NCBI GenBank assembly: GCA_002451755.1
Contig: DKDF01000101.1
Location: 27,725 to 53,927, forward strand
Direction of reading: 5' to 3'
DNA: 26,203 nt
Origin: Ruminococcaceae bacterium UBA6855
GTDB lineage: Bacteria; Bacillota; Clostridia; Oscillospirales; Acutalibacteraceae
Shown here: in pieces, positions 7,038-14,571 of the stretch
Layout of the letters: the number at the start of each line of letters is the position of its first letter
How positions within the stretch are numbered: position 1 is the first letter of the stretch
Made by a program: the position numbers and the translations under genes
The notes under the pieces: model-generated
The model's input: only the letters and a program-made list of their open reading frames with translations
What the model was told of the DNA's origin: nothing
Databases searched by the model: none

Positions 7038-8009
7038 ATGGACAGGAGAAAAGCGGGTGCGGTGATTGGCACACTCGGCGCGCTGACGGCACTGACCGCG
7101 GCTTCGGCGGAGATATTCTATAACTTCGCGATAAACACGAAATCGCCCATACATATGAGCAAGCTCAACAACCTCGTTCAGAAGGCGACAAACACGAGCG
7201 CCGACGAAGACGAAGCGAGCGCAAAATACAGCGGCATGACCGGGACGCCCGAAATGAAAAAGTGGTACGCCGACGAGGGCGAGGATGTCTATATAAATTC
7301 CGACTCTCTGCGTCTGCACGGCAAGAGATTCAAAAATTCCGGCTCCGACTACGCGCTCGTCTGCCACGGATACACGAGCAAGGCGAAGCACATGGCGGGG
7401 TTCGTCAAAAAATTCCATGACCTCGGCTTCAATGTTCTCGCTGTCGATGCGCGCGCCCACGGCGACAGCGAGGGCGCAAAAATCGGCATGGGCTGGCCCG
7501 AGCGCAAGGACATAGCCGGGTGGATAAAGCTCATTCTCTCATGGGATCCCGACGCGCGGATAATTCTGCACGGCGTATCAATGGGCGCGTCAACAGTACT
7601 CATGGCGTCCGGCGACGGACTGCCCGAAAATGTCAAAGCGATAGTCGCGGACTGCGGCTACACCTCGGAATGGGACGAATTCAGATGGGAAGCGGAAACG
7701 CTTCACATCCCGTGGTTCCCGGTGCTCAACGCTGCGTCATTGCTTTCAAAGCTTCGCGACGGCTATGATTTCAAGCAGGCGAGCGCTGTTGACCAGGTCA
7801 AAAAGAGCCGTATACCGACGCTGTTTATACACGGCTCGGAGGATCAGCTCGTGCCGTATAAAATGCTCGGCGAGCTGTACTTAGCGGCGGCGTGCGAAAA
7901 AGAAAAACTGGCCGTCGAGGGTGCGGGACACGCGCTCTCGTCATCTGTAAACCCGGAATTATATTGGAGCAGGGTTGAAGGCTTTTTCAAAAAATATATA
8001 GGCAGATAA
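7038..8009 (+). CDS. Membrane-anchored alpha/beta hydrolase
   Basis: A 323-residue protein starting at an ATG behind GAGGAGGGG. Residues 6-32 are a hydrophobic segment, probably an uncleaved anchor or signal sequence, placing the enzyme outside the cell. The catalytic triad can be read: Ser181 in HGVSMGAS, Asp269 in FIHGSEDQLVP, His298 in EGAGHALS; the oxyanion region is VCHGYTSK near residue 110, and DARAHGDSEG is also typical of the fold. It resembles the YqkD-like hydrolases of Firmicutes; the substrate is not known (esterase or peptidase-like activity is possible). It has its own promoter and a strong terminator, so it is monocistronic. Confidence 0.9.
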   Translation: MDRRKAGAVIGTLGALTALTAASAEIFYNFAINTKSPIHMSKLNNLVQKATNTSADEDEASAKYSGMTGTPEMKKWYADEGEDVYINSDSLRLHGKRFKNSGSDYALVCHGYTSKAKHMAGFVKKFHDLGFNVLAVDARAHGDSEGAKIGMGWPERKDIAGWIKLILSWDPDARIILHGVSMGASTVLMASGDGLPENVKAIVADCGYTSEWDEFRWEAETLHIPWFPVLNAASLLSKLRDGYDFKQASAVDQVKKSRIPTLFIHGSEDQLVPYKMLGELYLAAACEKEKLAVEGAGHALSSSVNPELYWSRVEGFFKKYIGR

Positions 8010-8046
8010 AAGAAAATCCCGACCGGTCAAGGTCGGGATTTTCTTT
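8009..8046. terminator. Bidirectional terminator between convergent hydrolase and aldolase genes
   Basis: A perfect 16-base-pair stem, AAAGAAAATCCCGACC with its complement, and a 6-base loop. The A/T-rich base of the stem gives a U-rich tail in both directions. Confidence 0.93.
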
Positions 8047-8083
8047 GTATAAAACGGGGGCAAGAAGATGGTAGGTGTCTGAT

Positions 8084-9283
8084 TTATTCCGCCTGCTTCG
8101 AGTATTTCTTGAGATAGATAACTCTCATGAGCAGGCTCTCGATAGGATTGATCGGCTTGCACTTACCGAAGAGGCCGGAGCCTATATAGGTAAGGCAGCT
8201 CTTCTCTGCGATCATCTCGACCGCACCTGCGTTGCTCTCATTCGAGCCGCAGCAGAGCGCGCCGCCGTCCTTGACGAGAACGCAGTGGCGACCCTTGAGC
8301 GCCTTGACGACCTTCTTGGGCGAATTCTTCGCGCACTTGAGGCTCGTGCCGATTATCTGGGCGCTGTCGTCAAGCTGAGGTTTGACAGTCTTGCCCATAG
8401 CGGCAACTGCGAGCACCTCGGGAGCCTGAGAATAGAGGATAGCATTGATATCGTCGCGCGCTTCATATATAGCGCGGTGAAGCTCGGCTGTCGGGATCTC
8501 GCCCTCGCCGCTGACCGCTGAGGTTGCGGGATCGACGGTGACGGTATGCTCCTTGTCGCCTGCAGCGTAGAATACTATCTTTCCGCTTGCGTCTCTGTAG
8601 GAGTTATTATAACAGGTTTCGTCATGTTTTACAATAGTTTTTCCGTGCTTTTGTGCCCATGAAGCACACATTTCGCTCAAATCGGCAATTTTCTCGCCGA
8701 ATTTACGGTCAAACTGGTCGAGCACATAAAGTGCGCTCTCGCGCTCGAGAGTGGCGGCGACATTGAACGCCTCCTCACTGTCCTTGCCGTAGCAGACAGC
8801 GCCGTGGTGCGCCATGATAACAGCCTTGCTGTCCATGTCGGCGGCGATAGCGGCGGCGACGCCCTTCTTGAGCTTCTTTGTGCCGGGCAGACCGTATGCG
8901 CCGAGCAGAACCTTGTCGCCTATGACCTTGCGGCCTTTTTCGCTGAGCGTCGGGATGCCCTGCATGGTCGCGCTGACGATGGAAGCGAACTTCTGATGGG
9001 TGTGAATAACAAAGCCCGCCTCGGGATGGGCCTTGTAGACCTCGGCATGAACGCCCTTTTCCGAAGAGGGCTTGACATTGCCCTCGTAGCTCAGGGTGTC
9101 GATCTTGACCTCGACGATATCGTCGGGGGTCAGTCCCTCATAGGGCTTTCCGCTCGGGGTGATGACGAAGCTGTTCTCGTCAACGCGGCAACTGACATTG
9201 CCCCATGTTCTCGCGATGAGTCCCTTTTCGACAAGGCGCAGACCGGCTGCGATAACTTCTTTTTTTGCCTGTAAAATATCCAT
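8084..9283 (-). CDS. Tandem class II aldolase/adducin-domain protein, second domain degenerate
   Basis: A 399-residue protein, about twice the usual 200-220 residues of the family. The N-terminal domain (about 1-205) has the class II aldolase signature: TWGNVS, SGKPYEGL, the catalytic Glu75 in KPSSEKGVHAEVY, zinc ligands His94 and His96 in VIHTHQ, and His160 in AHHGAV. The C-terminal half (about 225-385) repeats the same order, with Glu267 in AELHRAIYEA, but the ligands are replaced: ILYSQA stands for the HTH and VKDGGA for the HHG. The second domain should therefore not bind zinc and may be structural or regulatory. Family members cleave sugar phosphates such as fuculose 1-phosphate or ribulose phosphates; the substrate here is unknown. 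The start is an ATG behind AAAGGACGG, with its own promoter. Confidence 0.9.
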   Translation of the reverse strand: MDILQAKKEVIAAGLRLVEKGLIARTWGNVSCRVDENSFVITPSGKPYEGLTPDDIVEVKIDTLSYEGNVKPSSEKGVHAEVYKAHPEAGFVIHTHQKFASIVSATMQGIPTLSEKGRKVIGDKVLLGAYGLPGTKKLKKGVAAAIAADMDSKAVIMAHHGAVCYGKDSEEAFNVAATLERESALYVLDQFDRKFGEKIADLSEMCASWAQKHGKTIVKHDETCYNNSYRDASGKIVFYAAGDKEHTVTVDPATSAVSGEGEIPTAELHRAIYEARDDINAILYSQAPEVLAVAAMGKTVKPQLDDSAQIIGTSLKCAKNSPKKVVKALKGRHCVLVKDGGALCCGSNESNAGAVEMIAEKSCLTYIGSGLFGKCKPINPIESLLMRVIYLKKYSKQAE

Positions 9284-9311
9284 GAAAACCGTCCTTTCAC
9301 GATAAAATCCG

Positions 9312-9331
9312 AATTGTGCTTGCGAACAATT
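9312..9331. promoter_or_regulatory. Dyad in the aldolase leader, candidate operator
   Basis: AATTGT and ACAATT separated by 8 bases, with an inner C/G pair also symmetric. It lies 15-35 bases downstream of the aldolase -10 box, a position suited to a repressor roadblock or an RNA hairpin. The binding factor is unknown. Confidence 0.35.
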
Positions 9332-9346
9332 TTGTACTACAGTTCA

Positions 9347-9374
9347 ATTATAACACAAGAAGCCCAAAAGTCAA
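9347..9374 (-). promoter_or_regulatory. Sigma-A promoter for the aldolase gene
   Basis: TTGACT, 16-base spacer, TATAAT. It lies immediately after the stop codon of the upstream AI-2E-type gene, with no terminator seen between, so read-through is also possible. Confidence 0.8.
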
Positions 9375-9378
9375 CAAA

Positions 9379-10632
9379 TTACTCTTTCGGCTCGCCGTCG
9401 GTATCCGGATTTTCCTCTTCGGCTGAAATATCCTCCGGATGCACCGCCGCGGCGTCCGCCTCAACGGATTTCTTCGAGCTGCGCCAGATATGGATAACGC
9501 CGTCGTCGTTGAGCACCTTGAGCACGGTTATGACTATCGGCATAATAAAGATTCCGATGAAGCCGAAGAGCTGGAGTCCGATATACATGCCCATGATGCT
9601 GACTATCGGCGGGATGCCGAGGTTGCTTGCGACTATCTTCGGCTCGATTATCTGGCGTATGACCGTTATGCAGGCATATATGACAATGAGTCCGATTCCG
9701 AGTCCGTAGCTGCCGTTTATCAGCGAGAACACCGCCCACGGGATAACGACCGTACCTGTGCCGAGCACGGGCAGGATATCGACTATTGCGGTTATTATTG
9801 CGATAATAAATATATATCCGCTCTTGTACACGCCGATGACTTTCAGCACGCTCAGACCTATCGACATCTCAGCGAAAGTTATGAGCATTATCAGCGCATA
9901 GGACTTGACGAGCTTGCCCATGGACGAGAACACGATTTTTTTTGTCTTTGAGAGCGTTCTGCGCTTCTGCGGGGTCAGCTGATTCTTGATGAAGCCGACT
10001 ATTCCGTCATACCCGGCGGTCATGAAGCAGGAGGCGATAATAAACAGGAGCACACCGACCAAGATGCTCGGTATCTGCTTCGCGGTTGACCAGACGCCGC
10101 TGAGCGGAGTTTTGAGGACTGACAAAAGATTGATATTAGAGTTCTGCTCGCCGCCCTGCGCGCGCTGAGCCGCACGCTCTTCCGATGAGAGCAGGAGCTT
10201 GTCCGAGAATGATTTTATCGCGTCCTCGGCTGAGCTTTGAAGCCCGTCCGGCAGACGCTCGGTGAAGCGATAGAGCGAAGCCTCCCAGCTCTTGACATAA
10301 TCCGGCAGCTTCTTGAGCCACTCGGTGAGCGTCGAGGCGAGTCCCTTGACCTCGGACACGACCCTCGCGCCGGTCAGGGCAACTATTGTTATCAGCAGCG
10401 CGATTATCAGCAGCACCGCGATAACCGAGACGATTCCCTTTTTGATATGGGTTTTCTTTGAGAGAAAGTTGGTCGGGCGCTGGAGCGCGGCGGCGACCAA
10501 AAACGCGAACACGAACGGAGCGACTGTCCAGAAAGCATATTTCATGAACAGATAAAACGCGCCGAGCACGAGCGCGATATATGCGACATTGATAAGTACG
10601 GCTCTTCTCTTTTCCACAGTGGCAGGGGACAT
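9379..10632 (-). CDS. AI-2E (PerM/YtvI-like) family membrane transporter
   Basis: A 417-residue protein. I chose the internal ATG (MSPATVEKRRAVLIN) because GAGGTG precedes it at a proper distance, while the upstream ATG at 10689 has none and adds 19 charged residues. About eight membrane segments are visible: two near the N terminus, one after NLLSVLKTPL, and a cluster in the C-terminal half containing GYKSGYIFIIAIITAIVDI-type and PVLGTGTVVIPWA motifs, the family hallmark. A soluble Ser/Glu/Arg-rich region lies around residues 100-170 and the C terminus is acidic. The family includes the proposed AI-2 exporter TqsA, sporulation protein YtvI and Na+/H+ antiporters; which role applies cannot be told. 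Confidence 0.9.
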   Translation of the reverse strand: MSPATVEKRRAVLINVAYIALVLGAFYLFMKYAFWTVAPFVFAFLVAAALQRPTNFLSKKTHIKKGIVSVIAVLLIIALLITIVALTGARVVSEVKGLASTLTEWLKKLPDYVKSWEASLYRFTERLPDGLQSSAEDAIKSFSDKLLLSSEERAAQRAQGGEQNSNINLLSVLKTPLSGVWSTAKQIPSILVGVLLFIIASCFMTAGYDGIVGFIKNQLTPQKRRTLSKTKKIVFSSMGKLVKSYALIMLITFAEMSIGLSVLKVIGVYKSGYIFIIAIITAIVDILPVLGTGTVVIPWAVFSLINGSYGLGIGLIVIYACITVIRQIIEPKIVASNLGIPPIVSIMGMYIGLQLFGFIGIFIMPIVITVLKVLNDDGVIHIWRSSKKSVEADAAAVHPEDISAEEENPDTDGEPKE

Positions 10633-10703
10633 TTTTTGCACCTCTTCTTTCAACCGTTTTTCTTCCTGCGTCCAATGACAAAACAGCATAATTTATTATA
10701 TAT

Positions 10704-10730
10704 ATTATACTATTTTATCTTAAAACTCAA
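10704..10730 (-). promoter_or_regulatory. Possible promoter for the AI-2E family gene
   Basis: A TATAAT lies in a run of TATA repeats with TTGAGT 15 bases upstream. The spacing is short, so this is only a likely promoter position. Confidence 0.35.
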
Positions 10731-10844
10731 TGAGTTTGAAAAATACTTCATAAAAATGTAAGAAAGTTTTCCTTTTGGGTCTTTATCGCCGGGGCTGTTT
10801 GTGATAAAATAATAAAAATCAATGACAGTGGGGAGACAGTTATC

Positions 10845-12086
10845 ATGTATATAGCGATAATGGGCTACGGCGTTGTCGGAAGCGGCGTTGCCGAGGTCAT
10901 CAACAAAAATCACGACAGCATCGTGCGCAAGAGCACGCAGTCGGAGCTTGAGATAAAATATATCCTCGACCGCAAGGATTTTCCGGGCGACCCGAACGAG
11001 AAGCTTTTTATAAAAGATTTTAATATTATTCTCAACGACCCCGAGGTAAAGGTCGTTGTCGAGACGATGGGCGGACTTCACCCCGCGTATGAATTCGTCT
11101 CCGCCTGCCTCAAGGCGGGCAAGAGCGTTGTGACCTCGAATAAGGAGCTTGTCGCGGCGAAGGGCTGCGAGCTGCTCGGATACGCCGCAGAGCACAATGT
11201 GAATTTCCTTTTTGAAGCGTCGGTCGGCGGCGGAATACCGATAATCAGACCGATAAGCCAGTGCCTCGCCGCAAACGAGATAAACGAATTTGCGGGCATT
11301 CTCAACGGCACGACGAATTTTATTCTCACCCGCATGATAAACGACGGCATGGCGTTTGAAGATGCGCTCAAGCTCGCGCAGGACAACGGCTATGCCGAGC
11401 GCGACCCCTCGGCGGACATTCTCGGCTTCGACGCCTGCCGCAAGGTATGCATCCTCGCGTCCCTGTGCTTCGGCAAGCATGTCTATCCCGACCAGGTTCA
11501 CACCGAGGGCATAACCGAGATAACACTCGAGGATGTTGAATACGCCAAGGACTGGGGCGGAGTTATAAAGCTCCTCGGCAGAGCGCGCAAGAGCGAGGTC
11601 GGCAAGCACATCTATGCGATGGTCAGCCCCGCATTCGTCGATCATCACAGCCAGCTCGCGAGCGTTGACGATGTTTTCAACGCGATTCTCGTGCGCGGCG
11701 ACGCTATAGGCGATGTCGTATTCTACGGCAGGGGCGCGGGCAAGCTGCCCACCGCGAGCGCGGTCGTCGGCGACGTTATCGACTGCGCACGCCACGAGAA
11801 CAAGCAGAAGTTCTTTGGCTGGGCGGACAGCGAAGAGGGCTATGTCTCCGACTATCTCGACATGCCCACGGCGCTCTATGTCAGGGCACGCGCTCAGCAG
11901 AAGCAGCAGGTCATCTCCTCGGCGGAGAAAACTTTCGGCGAGATAAAACTCCTCAAGCGCGCCGGCGCACCCGAGGACGAGTTCGCCTTTGTCACCCCCG
12001 TCGCCTCGGAGCGCGAGCTGCGCACAAAGCTCGAAACTCTTCTCGGCGCCGAGATCATCTCGACGATAAGAGTTACGGATTATTGA
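10845..12086 (+). CDS. hom: Homoserine dehydrogenase
   Basis: A 413-residue enzyme reducing aspartate semialdehyde to homoserine in threonine and methionine synthesis, in the cytoplasm. The N terminus has the dinucleotide-binding loop GYGVVGSG (7-14). Conserved family motifs follow: VVTSNKEL, LFEASVGGGIPII, the strongly conserved EFAGILNGTTNFIL, and YAERDPSADILGFDA. The C-terminal 75 residues (from TALYVRARAQQ, with FGEIKLLKRAG) look like a divergent ACT domain, the usual site of feedback control. The ATG is preceded by GGGGAG. Neighbouring pathway genes (thrB, thrC, asd) are absent from the window; the gene stands alone and ends in a terminator. A weak -10 (TAAAAT) lies about 40 bases upstream. 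Confidence 0.96.
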   Translation: MYIAIMGYGVVGSGVAEVINKNHDSIVRKSTQSELEIKYILDRKDFPGDPNEKLFIKDFNIILNDPEVKVVVETMGGLHPAYEFVSACLKAGKSVVTSNKELVAAKGCELLGYAAEHNVNFLFEASVGGGIPIIRPISQCLAANEINEFAGILNGTTNFILTRMINDGMAFEDALKLAQDNGYAERDPSADILGFDACRKVCILASLCFGKHVYPDQVHTEGITEITLEDVEYAKDWGGVIKLLGRARKSEVGKHIYAMVSPAFVDHHSQLASVDDVFNAILVRGDAIGDVVFYGRGAGKLPTASAVVGDVIDCARHENKQKFFGWADSEEGYVSDYLDMPTALYVRARAQQKQQVISSAEKTFGEIKLLKRAGAPEDEFAFVTPVASERELRTKLETLLGAEIISTIRVTDY

Positions 12087-12100
12087 TAGTCTTTCAAGAG

Positions 12101-12130
12101 GGACTGCCGTTTGGCAGTCCTTTTTAATTT
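12101..12130 (+). terminator. Intrinsic terminator after hom
   Basis: A perfect 8-base-pair stem GGACTGCC/GGCAGTCC, loop GTTT, then TTTTTAATTTT. Confidence 0.93.
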
Positions 12131-12359
12131 TGCGGGAGTGTAAAGCGTTGTTTTATAGATTGGGATTTGTTTATCACTCGAGCCGTAGCAAAGTAAAAGT
12201 AAGTGACCGGTTGATTTTTACAATCAAACTTTCAATAGCCGTGCCGTAGTGCGCGATAAGCCAACTGAGAGGAGCAAGGGAATAAAAAGAAAATGCCGAA
12301 ACGCGGGAGATCTATATCATTTGATTATAGCGCGTAGCGGAGGTAGGGAATGGACTTTA

Positions 12360-12418
12360 CAATTCTATTTCGTGCCGCTCGCGCGTCAGAGGTGCGTCGA
12401 GTCGCCGCACCCTACAAA
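12360..12418 (+). repeat. Second copy of the hairpin repeat found at 5247-5300
   Basis: From CAATTCT to CCCTACAAA this matches the right half of the 5135-5297 element with small gaps. In the last 28 bases 24 are identical; the four differences fall in the stem and keep it paired (GGTGCG/CGCACC here, GGGTCG/CGACCC there) around the same loop TCGAGTCGC. A GTAGGG at 12343 may be a decayed left end. Confidence 0.75.
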
Positions 12419-12521
12419 TGCATGCCAATAAAATTGTACAGATTTCGCGGGCGGTTTATATCCGACTATATCGCGCACTTTTTCACTATTCACTTTTATT
12501 TACTACTTTGAGCGAAGCGAA

Positions 12522-12573
12522 ATAACCCCTCAGTCTCGGCTTACGCCGAGCCAGCTCCCCTACAGGGGGAGCC
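12522..12573 (-). repeat. Double-hairpin repeat (CTCGGC stem plus GGGGAGC stem)
   Basis: CTCGGC-TTAC-GCCGAG is followed after two bases by GCTCCCC-TACAG-GGGGAGC, preceded by ACCCCTCAGT. Two adjacent perfect hairpins with no coding function. From memory, elements of the form CCCTCAGT-hairpin-AGCTCCCC-hairpin are common in gut Clostridia genomes; orientation and strand are arbitrary. Confidence 0.65.
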
Positions 12574-12695
12574 TAAATAGATTCTGCGGCAAATCCCCAA
12601 TTTATCGCTGTATTTGTTTCCGCGCGCCGACACCCACTCAAAAAATCACCGCTCCGTATCGCCAATTCCGCAGACGGTTTTATCCCCCGCTGATA

Positions 12696-12724
12696 TTGAT
12701 AATCGCGCGGTCTTGTGGTATCAT
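12696..12724 (+). promoter_or_regulatory. Sigma-A promoter for the methyltransferase
   Basis: TTGATA, 17-base spacer, TATCAT with extended TGG, 29 bases before the start codon. Confidence 0.75.
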
Positions 12725-12752
12725 ATGAGCATAAATTTCGGGAGACTGACGC

Positions 12753-13337
12753 ATGAACAAAAAAGAGATTGCCGCGTTCTTTGACCGCATGGCGCCCGAG
12801 TGGGACGCCAACATGATAAAGAGCGACGAAAAGATAAATTTCATACTTGACGCCGCCGGAGTGAAAGAAAACTCCGTCGTGCTCGACGTTGCCTGCGGCA
12901 CGGGTGTCATGTTCCCGTATTACCTCGCGCGCGGCGCGGAGCGCGTTATCGGCGTTGATATTTCGGCTCAGATGGCGCGGATAGCCGCGTCGAAGATGCA
13001 CGACCAGAGGATCGAAGTGATATGCGGCGATGTTGAGGAAATTCCCGTTGAGCGCCTGTGCGACTGCTGCGTTGTTTATAACGCTTTCCCGCATTTTGAA
13101 AGCCCGGAGAGACTCGTTGAGCGGCTGTCGCATTGGCTCAGGCGCGGCGGACGCCTGACCGTGGCGCACGGCATGAGCCTTGACGCGCTGCGCATGCACC
13201 ACAGGGGCAGGGCTGACAGCGTCTCGCGCGAGATGCTGACTGCCGAGGAGCTGTCGGCGGTGTTCGCGCCGTATTTTGATGTTGATGTCGCCGTTTCGGA
13301 CGATGAAAAATTTGTGGTCTCCGGCGCAAAGAGATAA
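12753..13337 (+). CDS. Class I SAM-dependent methyltransferase
   Basis: A 194-residue cytoplasmic enzyme with the Rossmann methyltransferase signature: motif I VVLDVACGTGV (43-52), the acidic residue after strand 2 in VIGVDIS (Asp69), ICGDVEEIP (Asp93), and post-motif VVYNAFPHF followed by WLRRGGRLTVAHG. The ATG follows GGGAGA. The substrate cannot be told: the C-terminal part (HGMSLDALRMHHRG) is not one that I can assign to a named methyltransferase. It is monocistronic, with its own promoter and terminator. Its length is typical of small-molecule methyltransferases. Confidence 0.88.
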   Translation: MNKKEIAAFFDRMAPEWDANMIKSDEKINFILDAAGVKENSVVLDVACGTGVMFPYYLARGAERVIGVDISAQMARIAASKMHDQRIEVICGDVEEIPVERLCDCCVVYNAFPHFESPERLVERLSHWLRRGGRLTVAHGMSLDALRMHHRGRADSVSREMLTAEELSAVFAPYFDVDVAVSDDEKFVVSGAKR

Positions 13338-13346
13338 ATAATATTA

Positions 13347-13373
13347 AGGGCTGCCCTTGCGGCAGTCTTTTTT
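13347..13373 (+). terminator. Intrinsic terminator after the methyltransferase
   Basis: A 9-base-pair stem (AGGGCTGCC with GGCAGTCTT, two G.U pairs), 5-base loop, then TTTTTT. Confidence 0.85.
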
Positions 13374-13381
13374 AATGCGCA

Positions 13382-13411
13382 AAGCCCCGGGAGGATGTTG
13401 CCCCGGGGCTT
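13382..13411 (-). terminator. Probable terminator of the GtrA/metallophosphoesterase transcript
   Basis: A perfect 9-base-pair stem AAGCCCCGG/CCGGGGCTT with a 12-base loop, 37 bases past the metallophosphoesterase stop. The U-tract on this strand is short, so efficiency may be modest. Confidence 0.6.
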
Positions 13412-13447
13412 CGCAGAAGAGTCATGATGAAAATAGAAGTTGTCTGT

Positions 13448-14569
13448 TTAAAGAAATTTGACGGCGATGACTATCAGCGCAACAGCTGCCGCAAGAGCGG
13501 CAAGCGCCTTTGCTATCATCGGCTTTGCCATGTCCACGGTCGTGGGAACTACGCGCCATATCGCATCTTTTATCGGCGTGTTGAGCTTGCCGTCGCAGAG
13601 CTGCTCATATGTCTTGGTATATGTCTTATAATTGCGCGGATCGTTTTCGTCGAGGACGAAGCAGCGCACGCCGCGCTGTTTTCCGTTGCCGTAGACATTG
13701 AAGCCCGCCGACTGAGTGAAGCCGACATCGATATTGCCGACTTTTCCGACATAGGAATTTTTGTGATCGTGACCGACATATACGCCGAGCACATCGCCCT
13801 TTTCGCTGAGCGCTTTAAATTCGCCGGTGTTTATATCCGGTATCGACGGCGGCTCTAATAATACAGAACCCTCGACGCACTTGGTCTCGTCTATTTTATA
13901 GTGTTCGCCCTTGTGTATTCTGAACGCCGGTATCGCGCCCTTTTCGCGCTTGCCGACTTTCTTGAGAACATCGTAGTGCTCGAACATCGGTATGTGCTGG
14001 AATACAAGAGACGGGACATAGTCTCCGTTTGGGGCTTTTAGCTCATCTCGCTTTTTCCTGTACCAGTCTATTATCTCAGGGTCAAACGGCTCATATCCGC
14101 CGCCCTTTGCGTCAGTTCCGCTGTCGAAAAGATAGAGATTGAACGCGGTGCGTTCGCCGTCGGAGGACAAGATCGGTATGTTATATGTTCCGCCTCCGTC
14201 GATGCCCTCGGCCTGCTCGCCCACGCATCCGAGCAGGGCTTTGTATATCTTTTCGAACTGGTCTTTGTTGCTTATCCCGACCTGCCTGTCATGGTTGCCG
14301 AAAGTGACGGCGAACGGGATATGTCTGTCAGTCACGGGCTTTAAGAGCTTGCCGACAGTCTGAGAGACGCTTTCTATTAACGCATCTCCCTTGCCTTTAT
14401 ACGAGACTCCGTAGCCCTTTATCTGGTCGCCCGTTAGCACGACGAGGTCGGGCTTCTCTTCTTCGAGAGCCGCATTGATAAGCTTTATCGTGTCGGGCGA
14501 CACATCCGGTATTTCTTGAATATCGGTTATCTGCATTATTTTAAATTTTCCGTCGGAGTTGAAGCGCAT
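13448..14569 (-). CDS. Calcineurin-like metallophosphoesterase with C-terminal membrane anchor
   Basis: A 373-residue predicted phosphohydrolase. The metal-binding motifs are in order: Asp16 in ITDIQE (the usual DxH has Gln instead of His), LTGDQ (47-49), FGNHD (90-94), QHIP (His192) and GHDH (266-269). The C terminus is one hydrophobic helix (about 352-371) ending KFL, and there is no signal peptide, so the enzyme would be tail-anchored with its active site in the cytoplasm. The start lies 2 bases after the GtrA stop, and its ribosome site GGGGGAG lies inside the last GtrA codons, so translation is coupled. The longer reading frame overlaps GtrA and is rejected. The pairing with GtrA hints at a lipid-linked or nucleotide-sugar substrate, but that is inference. 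Confidence 0.88.
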   Translation of the reverse strand: MRFNSDGKFKIMQITDIQEIPDVSPDTIKLINAALEEEKPDLVVLTGDQIKGYGVSYKGKGDALIESVSQTVGKLLKPVTDRHIPFAVTFGNHDRQVGISNKDQFEKIYKALLGCVGEQAEGIDGGGTYNIPILSSDGERTAFNLYLFDSGTDAKGGGYEPFDPEIIDWYRKKRDELKAPNGDYVPSLVFQHIPMFEHYDVLKKVGKREKGAIPAFRIHKGEHYKIDETKCVEGSVLLEPPSIPDINTGEFKALSEKGDVLGVYVGHDHKNSYVGKVGNIDVGFTQSAGFNVYGNGKQRGVRCFVLDENDPRNYKTYTKTYEQLCDGKLNTPIKDAIWRVVPTTVDMAKPMIAKALAALAAAVALIVIAVKFL

Positions 14570-14571
14570 AT

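Larger units (their letters stand above)
12131..12695. other. Gene-free spacer with dispersed repeats
   Basis: About 565 bases without a credible gene. It holds a copy of the CCCCTACAAA hairpin repeat and a double-hairpin repeat (separate entries), and a small TTGATT/AATCAA hairpin at 12211-12227. A 60-codon open frame on the + strand runs into the hairpin repeat and lacks a ribosome binding site; a 209-codon frame on the - strand is antisense to the methyltransferase. I regard neither as a gene. Confidence 0.7.

Noticed and set aside
10710..11795. 361-codon open frame on the - strand
   Set aside because: Antisense to hom in a GC-rich third-position phase; no signal, no family, no ribosome site; typical shadow frame.
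12249..12431. 60-codon open frame on the + strand in the repeat-bearing spacer
   Set aside because: No ribosome binding site or promoter; its 3' half is the hairpin repeat.
12131..12695. tRNA gene in the long spacer
   Set aside because: No GGTTCGAATCC-like T-arm or cloverleaf could be built; the hairpins belong to dispersed repeats.
12573..13202. 209-codon open frame on the - strand
   Set aside because: Antisense to the methyltransferase; Arg/His/Ala-rich with no recognisable domain.
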